Source: Thalassia testudinum (lineage: Eukaryota > Streptophyta > Magnoliopsida > Alismatales > Hydrocharitaceae). Taken from it: a DNA stretch of 64,000 nucleotides. Each line of letters starts with the position of its first letter. Positions within the stretch are counted from its first letter, which is position 1. Below, piece by piece: positions 1-12,608 of this stretch. The notes under the pieces were generated by a model. The model saw only the letters and a program-made list of their open reading frames with translations, did not search any database and was not told the DNA's origin. A program made the position numbers and the translations under genes. The stretch covers positions 44,216,001 through 44,280,000 of the forward strand of contig JAZHRO010000050.1 of the NCBI GenBank assembly GCA_037157565.1. Direction: 5' to 3'.

Positions 1-274
1 GGGTCAAAATGACTATTGCGAATGATTTCAAGCTTTGATACATGTACCAAAGGTGGAGTCGACTATTCTAATGGATGAACCCTAATGTGCAATATGAATT
101 CAGCAAAAGGATATGTCAGGAAGGTTTCGAGTTTTTCAAAAGATGACAGGTTGCCTTTCATTAAGTGCTAAGTTTAATGCCATCAACTGGGCACAATGAA
201 GCTCAAGGAGAATAGAGATCAAAAGGTACTACAGCCAAATTTGTGTTGGTGAGTTCGAAGAATGGTTTGAGTTT
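1..274 (-). other. Athila-1 sequence downstream of integrase
   Basis: Minus-strand sequence following the integrase C-terminal region. It resembles the stretch just after the integrase of Athila-2 (around 16700-16950), including a similar Asp/Leu-rich tail that is broken by stops. No separate gene is visible. Confidence 0.55.
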
Positions 275-1560
275 CTAACCCTTCATGACAAAAGGTTTAG
301 ATTTGTGGCTGAGTTCACTAATTTTGACTACTCCATTTCCAAAAACTTGTCTCACAAGGAATGGCCTAATCCATTTTGATCCGAGTTTTCCTTGGAAGAG
401 CTTGAGTTTGGCATCGAAGAGTAACACTTTCTGACCAGGATAGAAGGATTTATGGAAAATGTGCTTGTCATGGAAGGCTTTCACCTACTCTTTGTAGATT
501 CACGAGTTCTCGTACACATCATTATATAGTTCCTCAATCTCGCTTAATTGCAACTGGTGGTGGATGCCAGCCTCTAAAAGATCTAGATTACACTTCCATA
601 CTGCCCAGTAGGCTTTATGCTCCATTTCTACGGGGAGGTGACATGCCTTCTCGTACACGAGTCTGAAATGAGACATGCCTAACTGGGTCTTATGGGCAGT
701 CCTATAGGCCCACAAGGCTTCCAAAAGGTAGGTAGACCAGTCCTTTTTGTCAGGTCGAATAGTGACCTGAAGGATCTTCCTGATCTCCCTATTTGACAAT
801 TCAGCCAATCTATTAGTCTGGGGGTGATAAGGAGTCGAGATACGATGCAACACCCCGTACTTTTTCATCAGGGACTAGAAGTGCACATTCGCGAAGTGGG
901 TCCCTCCATCAGAGATGATAGCTTGTGGAATACCAAACCGAGAGAAGATGTGTTGATGAGTGAATTTAATCACAACTTTATGATCATTAGTTCAGGTGGG
1001 GATGGCTTCGATCCATTTGGACACGTAATCCACAGCAAGGAGAATGTATTCGAAACCATCAGATTTTGGGAACGGGCCCATAAAGTCAATCCCCCATATG
1101 TCGATGATTTCTACATGAGAATCGAGTGTAAAGGCATCATGTCACGTCAGCTCATGTTGCCTAAGGTCTGATAATGAGTGCATGCCTTACAGTAGTCGTG
1201 TGATTCTTTGAAAATTGTGGGCCAATAGAATCCACACTAGAGGTCTTTTGTTGTGGTCTTGTGTCCAAAAAAGTGATCACCACAAACCTAGTCATGGCAA
1301 AAAGATAAGATTCCATGGAACTTAGACTCCGAAACACATTTTATGATGATTTGGTCAGCACCAATGCTGAATAGATATGGATCTTCCTAGACAAAGCATT
1401 TGGCATCTGAAAATAATTTGTCTTTCTTAGCTTTTGGCTAATCATATGGAATCTGATGCGATGCCAAATAAATCACCATATCAGCATACCACGAAAGTTT
1501 CATTTCGATTGTTAGGAGGTGCTCATTCGAAAAGTGCTCTGTGACAGGTCCAGAAGGGTC
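275..1560 (-). pseudogene. Athila-1 integrase (broken)
   Basis: Integrase inserts the element cDNA into the host genome. Reading leftwards there is a zinc-binding region near 1200-1300 (CHD...H...CKAC), then the core with SDGGTHF carrying the second catalytic Asp, then STPYHPQTN...AELSNRE carrying the catalytic Glu (500-868 is open for 122 codons). The C-terminal domain is at 275-484 (PGQKVLLFDAKLKLF, GKLGSKW). The last zinc-ligand Cys appears to be Tyr, and several in-frame stops and frameshifts separate the blocks. The plus-strand frame at 824-1171 is a shadow of this gene. Confidence 0.85.
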
Positions 1561-1589
1561 AATGAGTGAAGAAGGAAGACGGGATAAGT

Positions 1590-1989
1590 GGTCAGCTATT
1601 ACATTCTACTTTCCTACCTTGTCGTAAATTTCAAGATCGAATTCTCGCAATAGCAAGATCCAGCAGATTAATCTAGGCTTCGCATCCTTCATGAATAAAT
1701 GCCTTACTGCAGTGTGATCCGAGTAAATGATGACGTGTGATCCCAAGAGGTAAGACTTGAATTTCTCCAAGCCAAATACTACAGCCAACAGCTCTTTCTC
1801 CGTAACAATGTAATTACACTAAGCCTTGTCCAATGTCTTGCTGGCATAATATATGACCACTGGTTTCCCATCAATTTTCTGACCCAACACCTCTCCTATT
1901 GCGTAGTCAAACGCATTGCACATGATCTCGAAGGGTTGAGACCAGTCAGGGGATTGCAGGATTGGTGCTTGGGTGACTCAGTCACGCAG
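1590..1989 (-). pseudogene. Athila-1 RNase H domain (broken)
   Basis: RNase H removes the RNA template during reverse transcription. Visible blocks are [43 protein letters not shown] and [11 protein letters not shown], in the order usual for the Ty3 RT-RNase H unit. Stops interrupt the frame after KTLDKA and after DKVGK. It is very close in protein sequence to the RNase H of Athila-2 at 15029-15555, so both belong to one family. Confidence 0.85.
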
Positions 1990-2900
1990 GTTCTCAAATG
2001 CGTGAATGCACTCACTCAACACCTCAAAAGGTGTGTCCTTAGAGAATAGATTCATCAATGGGTGTGCGATCTTAGATAAATTAGGTATGAATCGACGATA
2101 AAATCTGATGTGCCCCAAGAATGATCTGATGTCTTCGACCGAGTTAGGCACAGGTAACATGGAAATCAAATTCACCTTAGCCCGGTCAACCTGGATACCT
2201 CTCTCAAAGACAAGATGTCCAAGAATGTTGCCTTTTGGAACCATGAAGTGGTTCTTTTCCCAGGAGAGAATCGAGTTCACTTCAATGCATCTTTTAAGGA
2301 TTTGGACCAAATGCTAGAGGCACTCATCAAAAGATTCACCAAATACTGAGAAGTCATCCATGAAGACCTCAAGGTAATTACCCACCATATCTGAGAATAT
2401 GGCTAGTATGCACCGTTGAAAGGTGGCAGGTGCATTGCATAGCCCGAATGGCATCCTGCAGAACGAGTACGTACCGTAGGGGTAGGTAAAGGTGGTCTTT
2501 TTCTAATCCTCTAGATGAATTGTCACCTGATTATATCCAAAGTAACCATCCAAGAAATAGAAAAATCAATTTTCTGCCAGTTTCTCAAGAATTTGGTCAA
2601 TGAACGGAAGTGGGAAATGATCTTTCTTCGTGGAGGCATTTAGTTTCTGATAGTCTATGCAGACTCTCCACAAATTTGCAATGCGGGTTGGGATGGTTTC
2701 TCCAGATTCAGTCGTGATGACAGTGAGCCCTGCCTTCTTAGACACAACCTGGATTGAGCTCACCCAACGGTTATCAGAGATCAAGTAAATAATACCAGCA
2801 TCTAACCACTTAATGATCTCTTTCTTTACGACCTCCTGTAGATTCGGATTGAGTTGTCTCTACATTTCTCAAGATATTCGTGAGCCCTCTTCTGTGTAGA
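1990..2900 (-). pseudogene. Athila-1 reverse transcriptase (broken)
   Basis: RT copies the element RNA into cDNA. Motifs in order on the minus strand: EIIKWLDAGIIY, WRVCIDYQKLNASTKKDHF, FPLPFIDQILEKLAE, FLDGYFGYNQV, FCRMPFGLCNAPATFQRC, the catalytic box FMDDFSVFG, then VLSWEK-like and IRSFLGHIRFYRRFI thumb blocks. In-frame stops occur after the LAEN block, in the fingers (LED stop) and after the FMDD block (DECL stop), so no active enzyme could be made. Confidence 0.9.
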
Positions 2901-3399
2901 TACGGTGTGTGCAATAGGAGGGACTAATACCAATCAGATCATTAAGAGTCCATCCAACGGGTCTCCGATGCTACTGGAGAATAGAAATCAGCTTTGTTTC
3001 CTAATAAGATGTGAGTCGGGAATTGATGATCACAAGAAACATTTGATTGGAATCCAAGAATACATATTTCAGATGATCTGGGAGGGATTTCAACTCCATA
3101 ACCGGGTTATCAACAGCAGGTGGGGGTTTGGGATGAGCCTTAGAAGATAAAGTGGGAGCTAAGGGTGAATCAAGATTAGTTCTGAGCTCCTCTAACTGTG
3201 GGTCAGAATTTTCTTGTGGTTAAGGATAAGGAATAATCACATTTTCCTCTACAAGTGGGTCGTCAACCATAGAACAAATGTCACATACTTCCTCAATTAC
3301 CCCACAGTTTATTCCTTTCTGGGCCTTGAAGATATCAATCTTTAATGTTTGGTTCCCGAATTTTAACTCGATCTAGCCCTCTTCACAATTGATATTTGC

Positions 3400-3997
3400 C
3401 CTAGCTGTGGCTAGGAATGGTCTCCCTAAGATGATTGGTATGTTCCTTAGATTTTCAGGAGTCTCCATGTCTAACATAATGAAGTCCACTGGAAAATTGA
3501 AATCATAGATCCGTACAAGAACATCATCGAGAATTCTGCTTGGTGACTTGCTTGATCAATCTACTAACTGTAAAGTCACCTCAATCGGTTTGAGCTTAGT
3601 TTCCTCACAATGGTCTAGTAGGGATGTTGGTATCAAATTTATGGAGGCTCCTAAATCCAACGATGCTCGATCAAATTCTAGATCACCAATTTTGCAGGAG
3701 ATCAAAGGGGTGCGAAGATTTTTTGCTTTTTGCAAGAGCTTGGTCAAAATGATCAAGTTGACTTGCTCAGACAATACGATCGAACTCCTGTCTTTGGTTC
3801 GCAACTTACGCTTAAGTGTACACAAATTCTTCAGAAATCTTGCGTACGCCGATACATGGCGGATCACATCCATTAAGGAGATGTTTATGGACTTGCTTAA
3901 AGAGCTTGACCAGATCTTCCTTAAGTGCCACGGGTTTGGATTTCCTTTTTCCTTTGGTCAAAGCCTCAGGAAATGGAACCCCTGTAGGTTTCTTTAG
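3400..3997 (-). pseudogene. Athila-1 aspartic protease region (broken)
   Basis: The retroviral-type protease would cleave the Gag-Pol polyprotein. The active-site block reads SLDLGASINLIP, the DLGAS form common in Athila elements. It is followed after a stop by a flap and helix block ([12 protein letters not shown], about 3400-3450). The stretch before it (YARFLKNL...KLRTKD) is the Gag-protease linker. A stop after TLQLVD separates the two halves. Confidence 0.8.
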
Positions 3998-4149
3998 GAT
4001 TGGTTCAGGTTCTGGATCAGGGATAGGGGTGTCCTAGATAACCATCCTAGGGTTAGGCTCTGAACTTCTAGGCTGGGAGTGGCTTGGATAAGGTGGATCC
4101 TGAGTCATCTTGACACTACGGGTGGTAACAGAATTAAGTCTCGCCTGGC

Positions 4150-5916
4150 ACTAGTTTGGAATTAGTAAAAGTGGTGATTGCTATTGATATCTCGAGTATG
4201 ATGTCGAAGCTTCCATCCCATCGGGTGATGGAGCAGAAGGGGCTTGGTAAACATAGTAAGCATGCCTTGATTTGGGTTCATAGCATGCCTCTGATTTGGC
4301 ATGTTATTCGGATTTGGTAGAGGTTGAGATGGAAGTGCACCAAGCTGGAGAGAATTTGCCATATGTGCGAGCTGATTTCAAACCTCTATGATCTTGTCCT
4401 TATGCTGTTTCTACATAGCCACATTGGATTTTTGAATGTCAACCAAGGTTTGTAGGATGAGAGTCATTTGATCCTCCCTTGATGGCTCGGATAGATAATT
4501 TGGATTGGGCTTAGGCTGAGTAGGCTGGTAAGGACGTGGAGCTTGTGGTCAAAGCTGGAATTGAGATCTTGGATTTTGATTATTTCCTGACCATGCAAAG
4601 TTAGGATGATTTTGCCATCTAGGGTTATAAGTGTTAGAGAATGGATCATTCTAGATGGTGTGGAGATCCTCGTAGGTCTGAGGAACTCCAGAGAAGTTAG
4701 AATACGAGGGTTTAGAGTTTCCCCAACTAGAGTAGGACGTTCCGGAGTTTCCGCCAAAACCAAGATCAGATGGGGGTGGATATGAGTCCATCCCCTGATG
4801 AGAGTGATGATAAATGTTATGCACAATCTCCCTACTAGAGGACGGTTGCGCATACATGCTCTCCTGTGCTGAGGTGGTTCTCTGTAGATGTCGAGTCAAT
4901 TCATCTACCTTCTTTTCGATAATAGAGACCTTGTCCAGGCGACTAGCCATTAGTTCCAGATTGACGAATGCGGACAAGCCCTAAGTCCTGTGTGCCCCCC
5001 ACGTGTTTGTCAATGCATGGGTAGTCGTCCGGTCAAACATACCCATAGATTCATTATTTATGGAGTTCTCACACATATTCTCGAGAATCTCCCAAATGGT
5101 ATTTTCATGCTGACCCATGATGCTTCCACCACAGGTTGCATTAATAAATAGCTTGATCTCGTCATGGAGCCCATGGTAAAAAGACTGGACTTGTTCCCAC
5201 CTTGGAACTCCATGATGGGCACATCGCCGCATGAGATCCAGAAAGCGATCCCATACCTCATGAAGTGGTTCTTCTAGATTTTACGTAAAGTGTGTGATCT
5301 TGTGCCATAAATCATTTGTCCGACCAACGTGGAAAAATCTTTGTAAGAATTCATTTTGTAGTTCCCCCTAAGCGTTGATTGAATGATTTAGAGTCTGAAA
5401 CCAATCAGTAGCTTTACCCATGAGTGAGAAGGAGAACATCTTCATGAGTAGGATGTCTCAATTTTGTATGGTGGACCCGAAGGTCTAAGCTAGATGTTTT
5501 AGCTGCCTGATGTGCTAGAAGGGATCTTCGGAGCTTGAGCCATGGAATTTAGGAATGGCATGGATTATGTTTGGTTTGAGTTCAACATTAGGCTCTCCAG
5601 CAAGGATTTGTACTCTAGGTTCGATCTCCACCGCGGTGGGATTATAGTGATCTCGTATCTGAGGATGCGATGGTAGATTGATGTGTGAATGGAATAAATC
5701 ATTGAGATGCTGTAGTTGATCCTGGAAATTAGGCTCTTCTCCTTGACTATCCAGGGATGAAGATAAATGAGATCTGGCCTCAGAAGTAGAAGAGTTGGAA
5801 GAGATATCAAAATGATCGGAAGGTAGCACAAACAAGGGATTCAAGGCTTGGCCTCGACGAGAGTGAACTGCTAATAGAGGTCTCAAGGGTGGTCTTAAGG
5901 ACCTCCTCCCGAACAT
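4150..5916 (-). pseudogene. Athila-1 gag (broken)
   Basis: Gag forms the virus-like particle. The start at 5916 gives MFGRRSLRPPLRPLL. Further on, the Retrotrans_gag core shows FHGSSSEDPF, LKHLA, FSLMGKATDWFQTL and LQNEFLQRFF (about 5230-5560). Next come a segment ending in GVPRWEQVQSFYHGL, a helical MASRLDKVSIIEKKVDELTR block (near 4900) and a Pro/Ser/Asn/Gln-rich tail. Many stops break it into frames at 5515-5916, 4981-5232, 4651-4977 and 4162-4362. I see no CCHC zinc knuckle. Confidence 0.8.
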
Positions 5917-6914
5917 GCACTAGTGAACCAGATGAGGGATAGAAGGTGTAATAGACTCAATTGAGGCACCCAAAAAATTTTGGATGACTAAGGAGGTTCG
6001 AGGCAGATGATACCTCTTGATTAGAAATCACTCACCTAAGAAATACCTGAGCAGCCAGGAAGGGAGAGTCCCACAAAGTCCCCTACATAGTAGAGCGTCC
6101 CCACAGGTTACAGGATTTCCCCCACCCGACCTTCCTTGTCACTGAAAATCCAAGTAGACAGAAATGAGCAACTTGACCCCTTAAGTTTACCAAATTTTAA
6201 ACCTGAATTAAGGTGCTTAGAATTTCACTTGAACTTTAGATTTGATTTATGCTCAGTGACTTAGTTTGAAGGTTGGTGACCCACAAGGTGGATCAACTTC
6301 ACCTAATCTATCCTAAGGTTGAGGATGAGTTAGGTAATGAGCCTAAAATCACCTTAAATGATTTGCAAATAGGTTTAAGTCCCAAGTTTTAGGATTCAAG
6401 TGGATGATTAGAGCTTTTATTTTAGGCTTCTCTTGATTAGGTCAATTCAAGCAAGGATTTGGGTGACACACAATGCGGGAATATCAATTCTCGTTATTTC
6501 AGGCAGGTGTGTTTTCTCAACCCTAAGATGGAAACCCTAATTTGGCTCTTTTGGTCCAATCAGTTCTTTCCAAATTGGGTACCTAGGGCTCAATCAATAA
6601 GGTGAATAGCCCTAGATACCTTAAATCCTTAGTAGGTGTAGAAATCTGAATGGGGATGTCTAAAATCAATCAAATTAGGCAACTCAAGTGATTAAGTCTA
6701 ATAAGGAATGCGAGTTGATCCTAATTGATCTTTTTCCTTTTTAATTCTTTCCAGGAATAGGGGCTTAAGAAGAAGGAAATGACATTACCTGCCCTTTAAG
6801 TGGTTGTCATGCAGCTAATCTTCTCCGTGTATCTCGCACAAACACAACAAAATAGATAAAACAAGTTAGTATCAGATCAGGAGTTATAATCAATGAAATC
6901 AAACTGCACGTTGC
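5917..6914 (-). other. Athila-1 untranslated leader
   Basis: About 1 kb between the primer site and the gag start. It has no convincing coding potential on either strand; the short frame at 6807-6989 crosses the primer site into the LTR and is spurious. A long leader before gag is usual for Athila elements. Confidence 0.6.
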
Positions 6915-6932
6915 TCTCCGGCAACGATGCCA
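6915..6932 (-). promoter_or_regulatory. Primer binding site of Athila-1 (tRNA-Asp type)
   Basis: On the minus strand the 18 bases read TGGCATCGTTGCCGGAGA. The complement of the plant tRNA-Asp 3' end is TGGCGCCGTTGCCGGGGA, so there are three mismatches. It lies three bases (TTT) inside the LTR end, the normal spacing. Confidence 0.85.
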
Positions 6933-6935
6933 AAA

Positions 6936-9590
6936 TGTTAATGGGTTATCGAGGGATTTTAAGGAGTAATCGTCGTAGCAAAGCCTCAATCGCTCGAAAA
7001 TAATTAAATTATAGCTCAGAATAACAAATGAGACCGAGGTCGATCATAGGGAGCAACTAATGGCAATTCAATCTCACTAATCACAATTTAATCAGAAATA
7101 TAAGCAATTATGACCAAAGCTTCATTTAGAACAACTGAAAATGATATATATACAAAATCAAGTAGCAAAGTGCAAAAAGATTTGGTTAAAATGGTGATCT
7201 GAATCACAAAATTAACCCCTAAAATTAAGCTTCACAAGTATCTCAAATAATTGAACATTAAATGTCAACCAAATATACCACGTCAATCAAGTTTAATACC
7301 CCAACAATATGTAGAACTAAGGCACCAGCAGAGAATAAACGAAGGCACAAGATATCAGATGCCTTAAGTTGCTCAGGGCACAGCTTCAATAGAAGAGGCA
7401 AAGGCCTCCTTCTCTTTCCTTCTTGCCTCAAGAGAGAGGCAAGCATAGCACAACACAGAGGCAAAGGCCTCCCACAAATCCGCTAAGTGTAGAGAGTAGA
7501 GGTGCGAAGGGTAAAAACCCCCTCCCTCTCTCTCTTCTTCGCATAGAGACCTGGACTTAATCGGGTAATCGGCCGGGTATTTGGGCATGAATAGGGACCA
7601 GGCCTGCAAGTGTGTACTGCAAGCGAGGAGTGTGCAGAGGTAGGTAAGCAGATGAGGGTGAATGGGGACCCAATCCCCGTGTGTTGGGCGAAGAACGGGT
7701 GCCACGAATTCCACTTTTGTCCAGTCGCGGGTCCTTTGCTCTACGATGTGGAATTATCCCACACGGCTTCGTCCTTCACACAGCAACAGCTGAAGATGCC
7801 TCTGATTGTGGTCAAAGACGAGGCTACATAATCCAATTGAATGCCTGGAGGACCTGGGAGTCAACCGCAACACCTGGAAGTGGATTTTGGAGGGATCATG
7901 GATGAAGGACTACAGCTGACATCAGAGAAGTCGAGGGCGATGGTGGAGGTTCGGTGTGTACCTGAAATCATGAATACAGCATCGCAGCCACGTCAAAGAA
8001 GCTCAAAAGCTTCACCTGGGAGAGGTGAATTTGTTGGTGGGTGTGGCGTGCTATGAGGTGGCGTGTAGTGGTCTGGCGAGGTCAAGAAGGTGGAGTAAAG
8101 ATGTGTGTGTCGGGTGGAGCGTGTAAGAGGCCAATCCCCTCAATTACTTGAGGTGTTTTGGTCGTGAGGACACGGTGGAACTTTAGAGATCGGTGGGGAG
8201 CGGTTTGGTGTAGTGTGGCAGATTCACGAAGTCGTTGGAGGTACGCCGAAGACGAGGGAGATGATGGTGGCACGAACATGAGGGCGTACTGAAGCAGGTG
8301 TTGGGTGTGTGAATCAAGTCAGGGGGAGATGCGGAGTCGAACTGGAGTGGTTGTCGACGAAGGGGATGTGGAGATGGGACCGGCTATGATTGGCCAATGT
8401 TGGGGACGATGGTGGCTCCGGAAGGGAGGACGGCGACGTCTAAAGGGAGAGGAGGCCCCTCATAGGTATGGCGAGGTGTGGATGAAGCTGGGGAAGGTGG
8501 ACCTACTACCTATATTATGTGGTAGCAGGCAAGGAGACCAGAGGGAGGTTGCCGAAGCAGTCCTTGGAGCAGGTCGGAGGTAGAGGAGATGAGGGATTTT
8601 TGGGCCTAGAACTCGTTAATGAGTTCGACCATGCAATGGGAATGCTTTTATAAGGCTTCAGGCAATCTTCTGAGCTTGGAAACAAGGTTGAGAAGCTTGG
8701 ATTTTCAAGGAAAAAGATCCCTGAAATCCATGGATTCGCACAAGCTTCATGAGGAGATTTGGAGTCCAAAACTCGGTTTAGGCAATCGAAAATTTCCTCA
8801 GGATCATCCCTTCCAAGTTTCAAAGGGATTAGTTGAGTAATCAGGGAGGAATCCTTGATTGAAGATCGGAGTTGATGGGTTCACATTGTCAATGGTAGCG
8901 GGGGCCTTTTTGAAGAAAACGATGAGAAGTTAGGTGGCTAAATGCAAAGATTTCGAAAGCTAGGGGCTTAAGTGTGAAAAATAAAGTTTAAATAGACTAA
9001 AATGCAAACTAGATCAAGATGAACTCTAATTGAGCCCAAATTTTGGTACAAACCTAATTTGAACTCAAGAAATCTGATGGTAAAGTCGGATTTCAATTTT
9101 GACCATTTTTTATTGGATAATTTGTGTAAAAACCAAAATTAGGGCAAAACTACGTCTGTGACTCTATTTAATGTCAAAATGGGTTCCAAGCATCAAATCA
9201 AGGGTACCAAACCTCAAGGAATATTTTTATATGAATTCTAGGAGATTTAGATGAATTTTATCCTGATCAGAACCTTAGTAATTTAAGTGGGTCTGAATTT
9301 AGGGTTTTGGGTTACTGTTAATTTTTGAAATATACGAAAACTCGTTTCTGTCTGCATGGACCCACTTATTAGACTTTTATGCTCATTTGATCTTTATTTC
9401 ACCCGTAGCAAACCCCTTGGTTATTTTGTGTTCTTGATATTCTGTTAAAATTACAAAATTAACCATAGTTTCTTCTCTTCTCAAAACAGCCTGAAGTGGA
9501 GTTTTGACCCTCAGATGGTTATGTAAGAGCACTTATCTTTTAAACCTGACTAAAAGTGGACAATTGGGGCCTATGATGGTGTTTCCATCA
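6936..9590 (-). repeat. 5' LTR of Athila-1 (LTR family C, 2655 bp)
   Basis: Plus-strand ends are TGTTAATGGG and GTTTCCATCA. The same family occurs as the 3' LTR of Athila-2 (18388-21063, opposite strand) and as the solo LTR at 22224-24714. Shared landmarks are the motif cgggtaatcgg (near 7560) and the block around 9050-9560 that matches 24150-24680. A TATA-like TTATAAAAGCA lies on the minus strand at 8644-8654. Short ORFs at 7258-8840 are chance frames within the LTR. Confidence 0.85.
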
Positions 9591-10269
9591 CCCTCCCACC
9601 CTCACATTCCCTTCCCATTCCCACCCTCCATTTGCTTCCCCTTCCACTCCTCAATTTCCTCTTTCCTTTTCCTCATCTCATTCCCTTTCCCTTCCTTTTC
9701 TTCACATTCTCATTCCTCCCTCCATTCCCCTTTCTCTTCTTTCTCCTTCCCTTCCTACCCTCACATTCCCTTCCCCTTCCAACCTTCCATTTCCTTCCCA
9801 ATTTCCTTCTTCTAATTCTTCTTCACATTCAACATGAGATTCAACTATCACATACAAGAAAGAAAAGTGGGCAAAACCCACATAATCACAAAAAAAAGAA
9901 ATAACATTAATAATATATACTGAGAACACCCCTACACAATCAGAAAAAATTTAAGTGGGTACACCCCACATAATCACAAAAAACCTAAGTGAGCACACCC
10001 CACATCTAACATGAAAAGAGCAATTCTAAATTTATTCATAAGTTGAAGAACCTCACAATCGTGTAGAATATGGTGCAAGAATCTCAATGAATGCGAAAAA
10101 TCTATAATAAAAGGCGATAAATTAACAGTCAGTTTCGAATAACAAATAAACATAAGTTTTTCAACAAAACTCATTAATTTAAAGGACAAATAAACAAAAC
10201 ATATAACTAAAAAAATTTCTTTAGTAATTTCATTTGTGGGTTAATGGTTAATTTTTTGGGCAAATTACC
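9591..10269. other. Non-coding CACTA-1 flank: C/T-rich tract and short A-rich repeats
   Basis: From 9591 to about 9820 the plus strand is almost pure C and T (runs of ttccctt and cctccct). From 9863 to 10012 a unit of the type aagtggg...ccccacataatcacaaaa recurs three times. No gene is visible. It lies downstream of the CACTA-1 transposase and is probably its 3' part, but no CACTA left terminus was found here. Confidence 0.5.
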
Positions 10270-12608
10270 TTATATATTAATGTTCATTGCACCAGGGACA
10301 ACTTCTTCATCTTGTGGTATTTCTTGATATGCTTCAAATTCTACATCTGGGTCTGGAGCATTCTCCACATCGTATTGTTCATATGGTAGACCTCTAATGG
10401 GTATTATCTACTCATTTTTACTATTATCAGGCACGTAGAATACTTGTGCTACCTGATGTGAATGATTCTGATAACTAAAGAATACGACGATTCTTACTTA
10501 AACTTAAGAAATCGTATTTCTTATCAACTTTGAATCCAACGCCTTCTTTGAATACATCAAACCAATCACACTTGAATAAAAAGACCATACAATCAAACCT
10601 GAAACTCATTTCCACAATCTCTTCGATTTGACTGTAATATCCATCACAACCAATACTTAGGTCACAATTGAAAACGACTCCTGCTTGTTATGTGACCCTC
10701 GAATCATTAATTGAACTTACTCAGAATTTGAATCTGTTAACTATGTAACCTGAGTAGTAACGTCCATATGTTAAAGGTTCATCAGTGATTACATCAAAAT
10801 CCTGTACCCACCGTGGGTCCACATGTTCTTTCAATTTATTTACACAATCCTTAAACCAATCAAAGAACTGCAATTCAAGTGTAGATGGATCAAAAGATTC
10901 TTTGAATTCATTATAAAATTTATCCACTTTTGGAATTTGCTTCAAAATGTATAAGTGAGCCAATTGTCAGTCCATTTTTGAGATGGACTTGAAATCAGTG
11001 CAGAGGATCGACCTTCCTCCAATGTCAAATATGGATAGGCAATCTTCATCATTACCTTTAAATCCTCCATCATAATTTCGTTCAAGTCGATTAAATCGAT
11101 TATCTATCTCATTCATGTACACAACATAGAAGTTAATACAATTTTCTACAAGGTATCCTTCCATGATTGACCCTTCTAACTTTGCCTTATTCAGTACATA
11201 ATCTTTCAACTTTTTTAAATATCATTCAATTGGATATATCCATGAGTACAGCAATCTTTACTTCATTTGCAAGATAAAGTGTGACATGAACCATCACGTC
11301 AAAGAATACAAGCGAGAAAATCTGCTCTATTTTACAAAGTGTGATTACAATTTATTTATCCCAGTACTCTAGTAATTCAGGATCTAATGTCTTCGAACAT
11401 ATGACCTTAAAATATCTACTCATCTCTATAAATGAATCGACTACTGAATCAGGCATCACTCCATATATGGCTAGTGGGAATAAGATTTATATGTACACAT
11501 GAGAATCATGACTTTTTAACCCATTAATCTTCTTTTGCGCTTTATTTACACAACGTGAAAGTTGGGACAAATATCGATCTGGAACCCGAATGACTTTTAG
11601 GAAAGAGAAAATCTTTTGCCTCTACTCTCCGATAAGACTGTATATAGCTTTTGGAAAGTGAGAGTCACATTCTTGAATGTGTAACTCAGGATGAATACCT
11701 AAAACTTTCATATTATTCCTTATTTTAACTGTATCCTTTGGGCCATCTGTTAAGTTTAATACATCTAAAATTTTATCCATTACATTTTTTTCAATGTGCA
11801 TAACATTTAAATTATGTCGCACAGTCAAATCTTGCTAATATGGAAACTTCATAAAAAATATGCTTTTCTTCCTAAATCCTGAATGCCGCAAGGAAGTAAA
11901 GTCTTTTTTTAAAAGACGACCCAAATGTATTTCACCGAGCTATTGCAATATCTCCATAATTTTCACACCAGACAACCTAATAGAACCGGTACTCAGTTTA
12001 TTTTTCAGATTCTTCGATGAATACTAGCATGCTTTACCATTAAATTTTTCCTTGAATTGTGACATTCACCATCTATGCTCAATGAGAAAAAATCTATGAT
12101 GCCATAAGTAACATAATTTTTTGCTTTCAGGCAATCTCAAGTGATGAACATCATCTATACAGATTGGACATGCAAACTTTCTCTTCGTACTCCATCCTGA
12201 CAAATTAGTATATGCTGGAAAGTCATTGATTATCGACAATAATGCTGCGTGAATCTAAAAGAATTCGTTCCTGTGTATATCATATATTTGAACACCATTG
12301 TAACACAGAACTTTTAGTTTATCAATCAACGATTAAAGATAAACATCTATTTCATGTCCTAGTTGCTTGGGGTGTGGGATAAGGAGGGTCAACATCATGA
12401 ATGCAGATCGCATGCATAGCCAAGGAGGTAAGTTACAAGTTAACATGAACACCGACCATGTGGAATATGACGGATACATATTCCTGAATGGGTTGAATCC
12501 ATCGCTTGCAAGCCCCAATCTCATATTCCATGCCTCCTCTGTGAATGATGTGTGATTCTTGTTAAATCTACTCCACTCACAAGAATTTATTAGATGATGG
12601 ATGTGTCC
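10270..12608 (-). pseudogene. CACTA-1 transposase, C-terminal segment (TNP2-like, DUF4218 and DUF4216 regions)
   Basis: TNP2/TNPD-type transposases cut and join CACTA elements. From 12608 leftwards: EWSRFNKNHTSF and MRLGLASDGFNPF (near 12520), then STWSVFMLTCNLPPWLCM and a CPIC-type block (about 12160). DUF4218-like VRHNLNVMHIEKNVMDKI is at 11622-11828, followed by the ERYLKKLK/KAKLEGSI block (near 11200). DUF4216-like FKCDWFDVFKEGVGF and QVFYV lie at about 10440-10600. Stops and frameshifts are frequent. The order matches the family on the minus strand. The gene continues at 14414 on the far side of a solo LTR. Confidence 0.85.

Larger units (their letters stand above)
1..9590 (-). mobile_element. 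Athila-1: degenerate Ty3 (Athila-type) LTR retrotransposon, 3' end outside window
   Basis: On the minus strand the order is 5' LTR (6936-9590), primer site (6915-6932), leader, gag, protease, RT, RNase H and integrase, running off the left edge. The tRNA-Asp-type primer site, the protease DLGAS motif and RT blocks such as FPLPFIDQILE and FMDDFSVFG are typical of the Athila lineage of plant Ty3 elements. Every domain carries stops or frameshifts, so the copy is dead. Only one LTR is in the window, so the target duplication (right side 9591-9595, ccctc) cannot be confirmed. Confidence 0.9.

Noticed and set aside
824..1171. 115-codon plus-strand frame
   Set aside because: Antisense shadow of the Athila-1 integrase; the minus strand holds the recognisable motifs.
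7258..8840. Several 60-113-codon frames
   Set aside because: They lie inside the Athila-1 5' LTR and are not conserved in the other family C LTRs.
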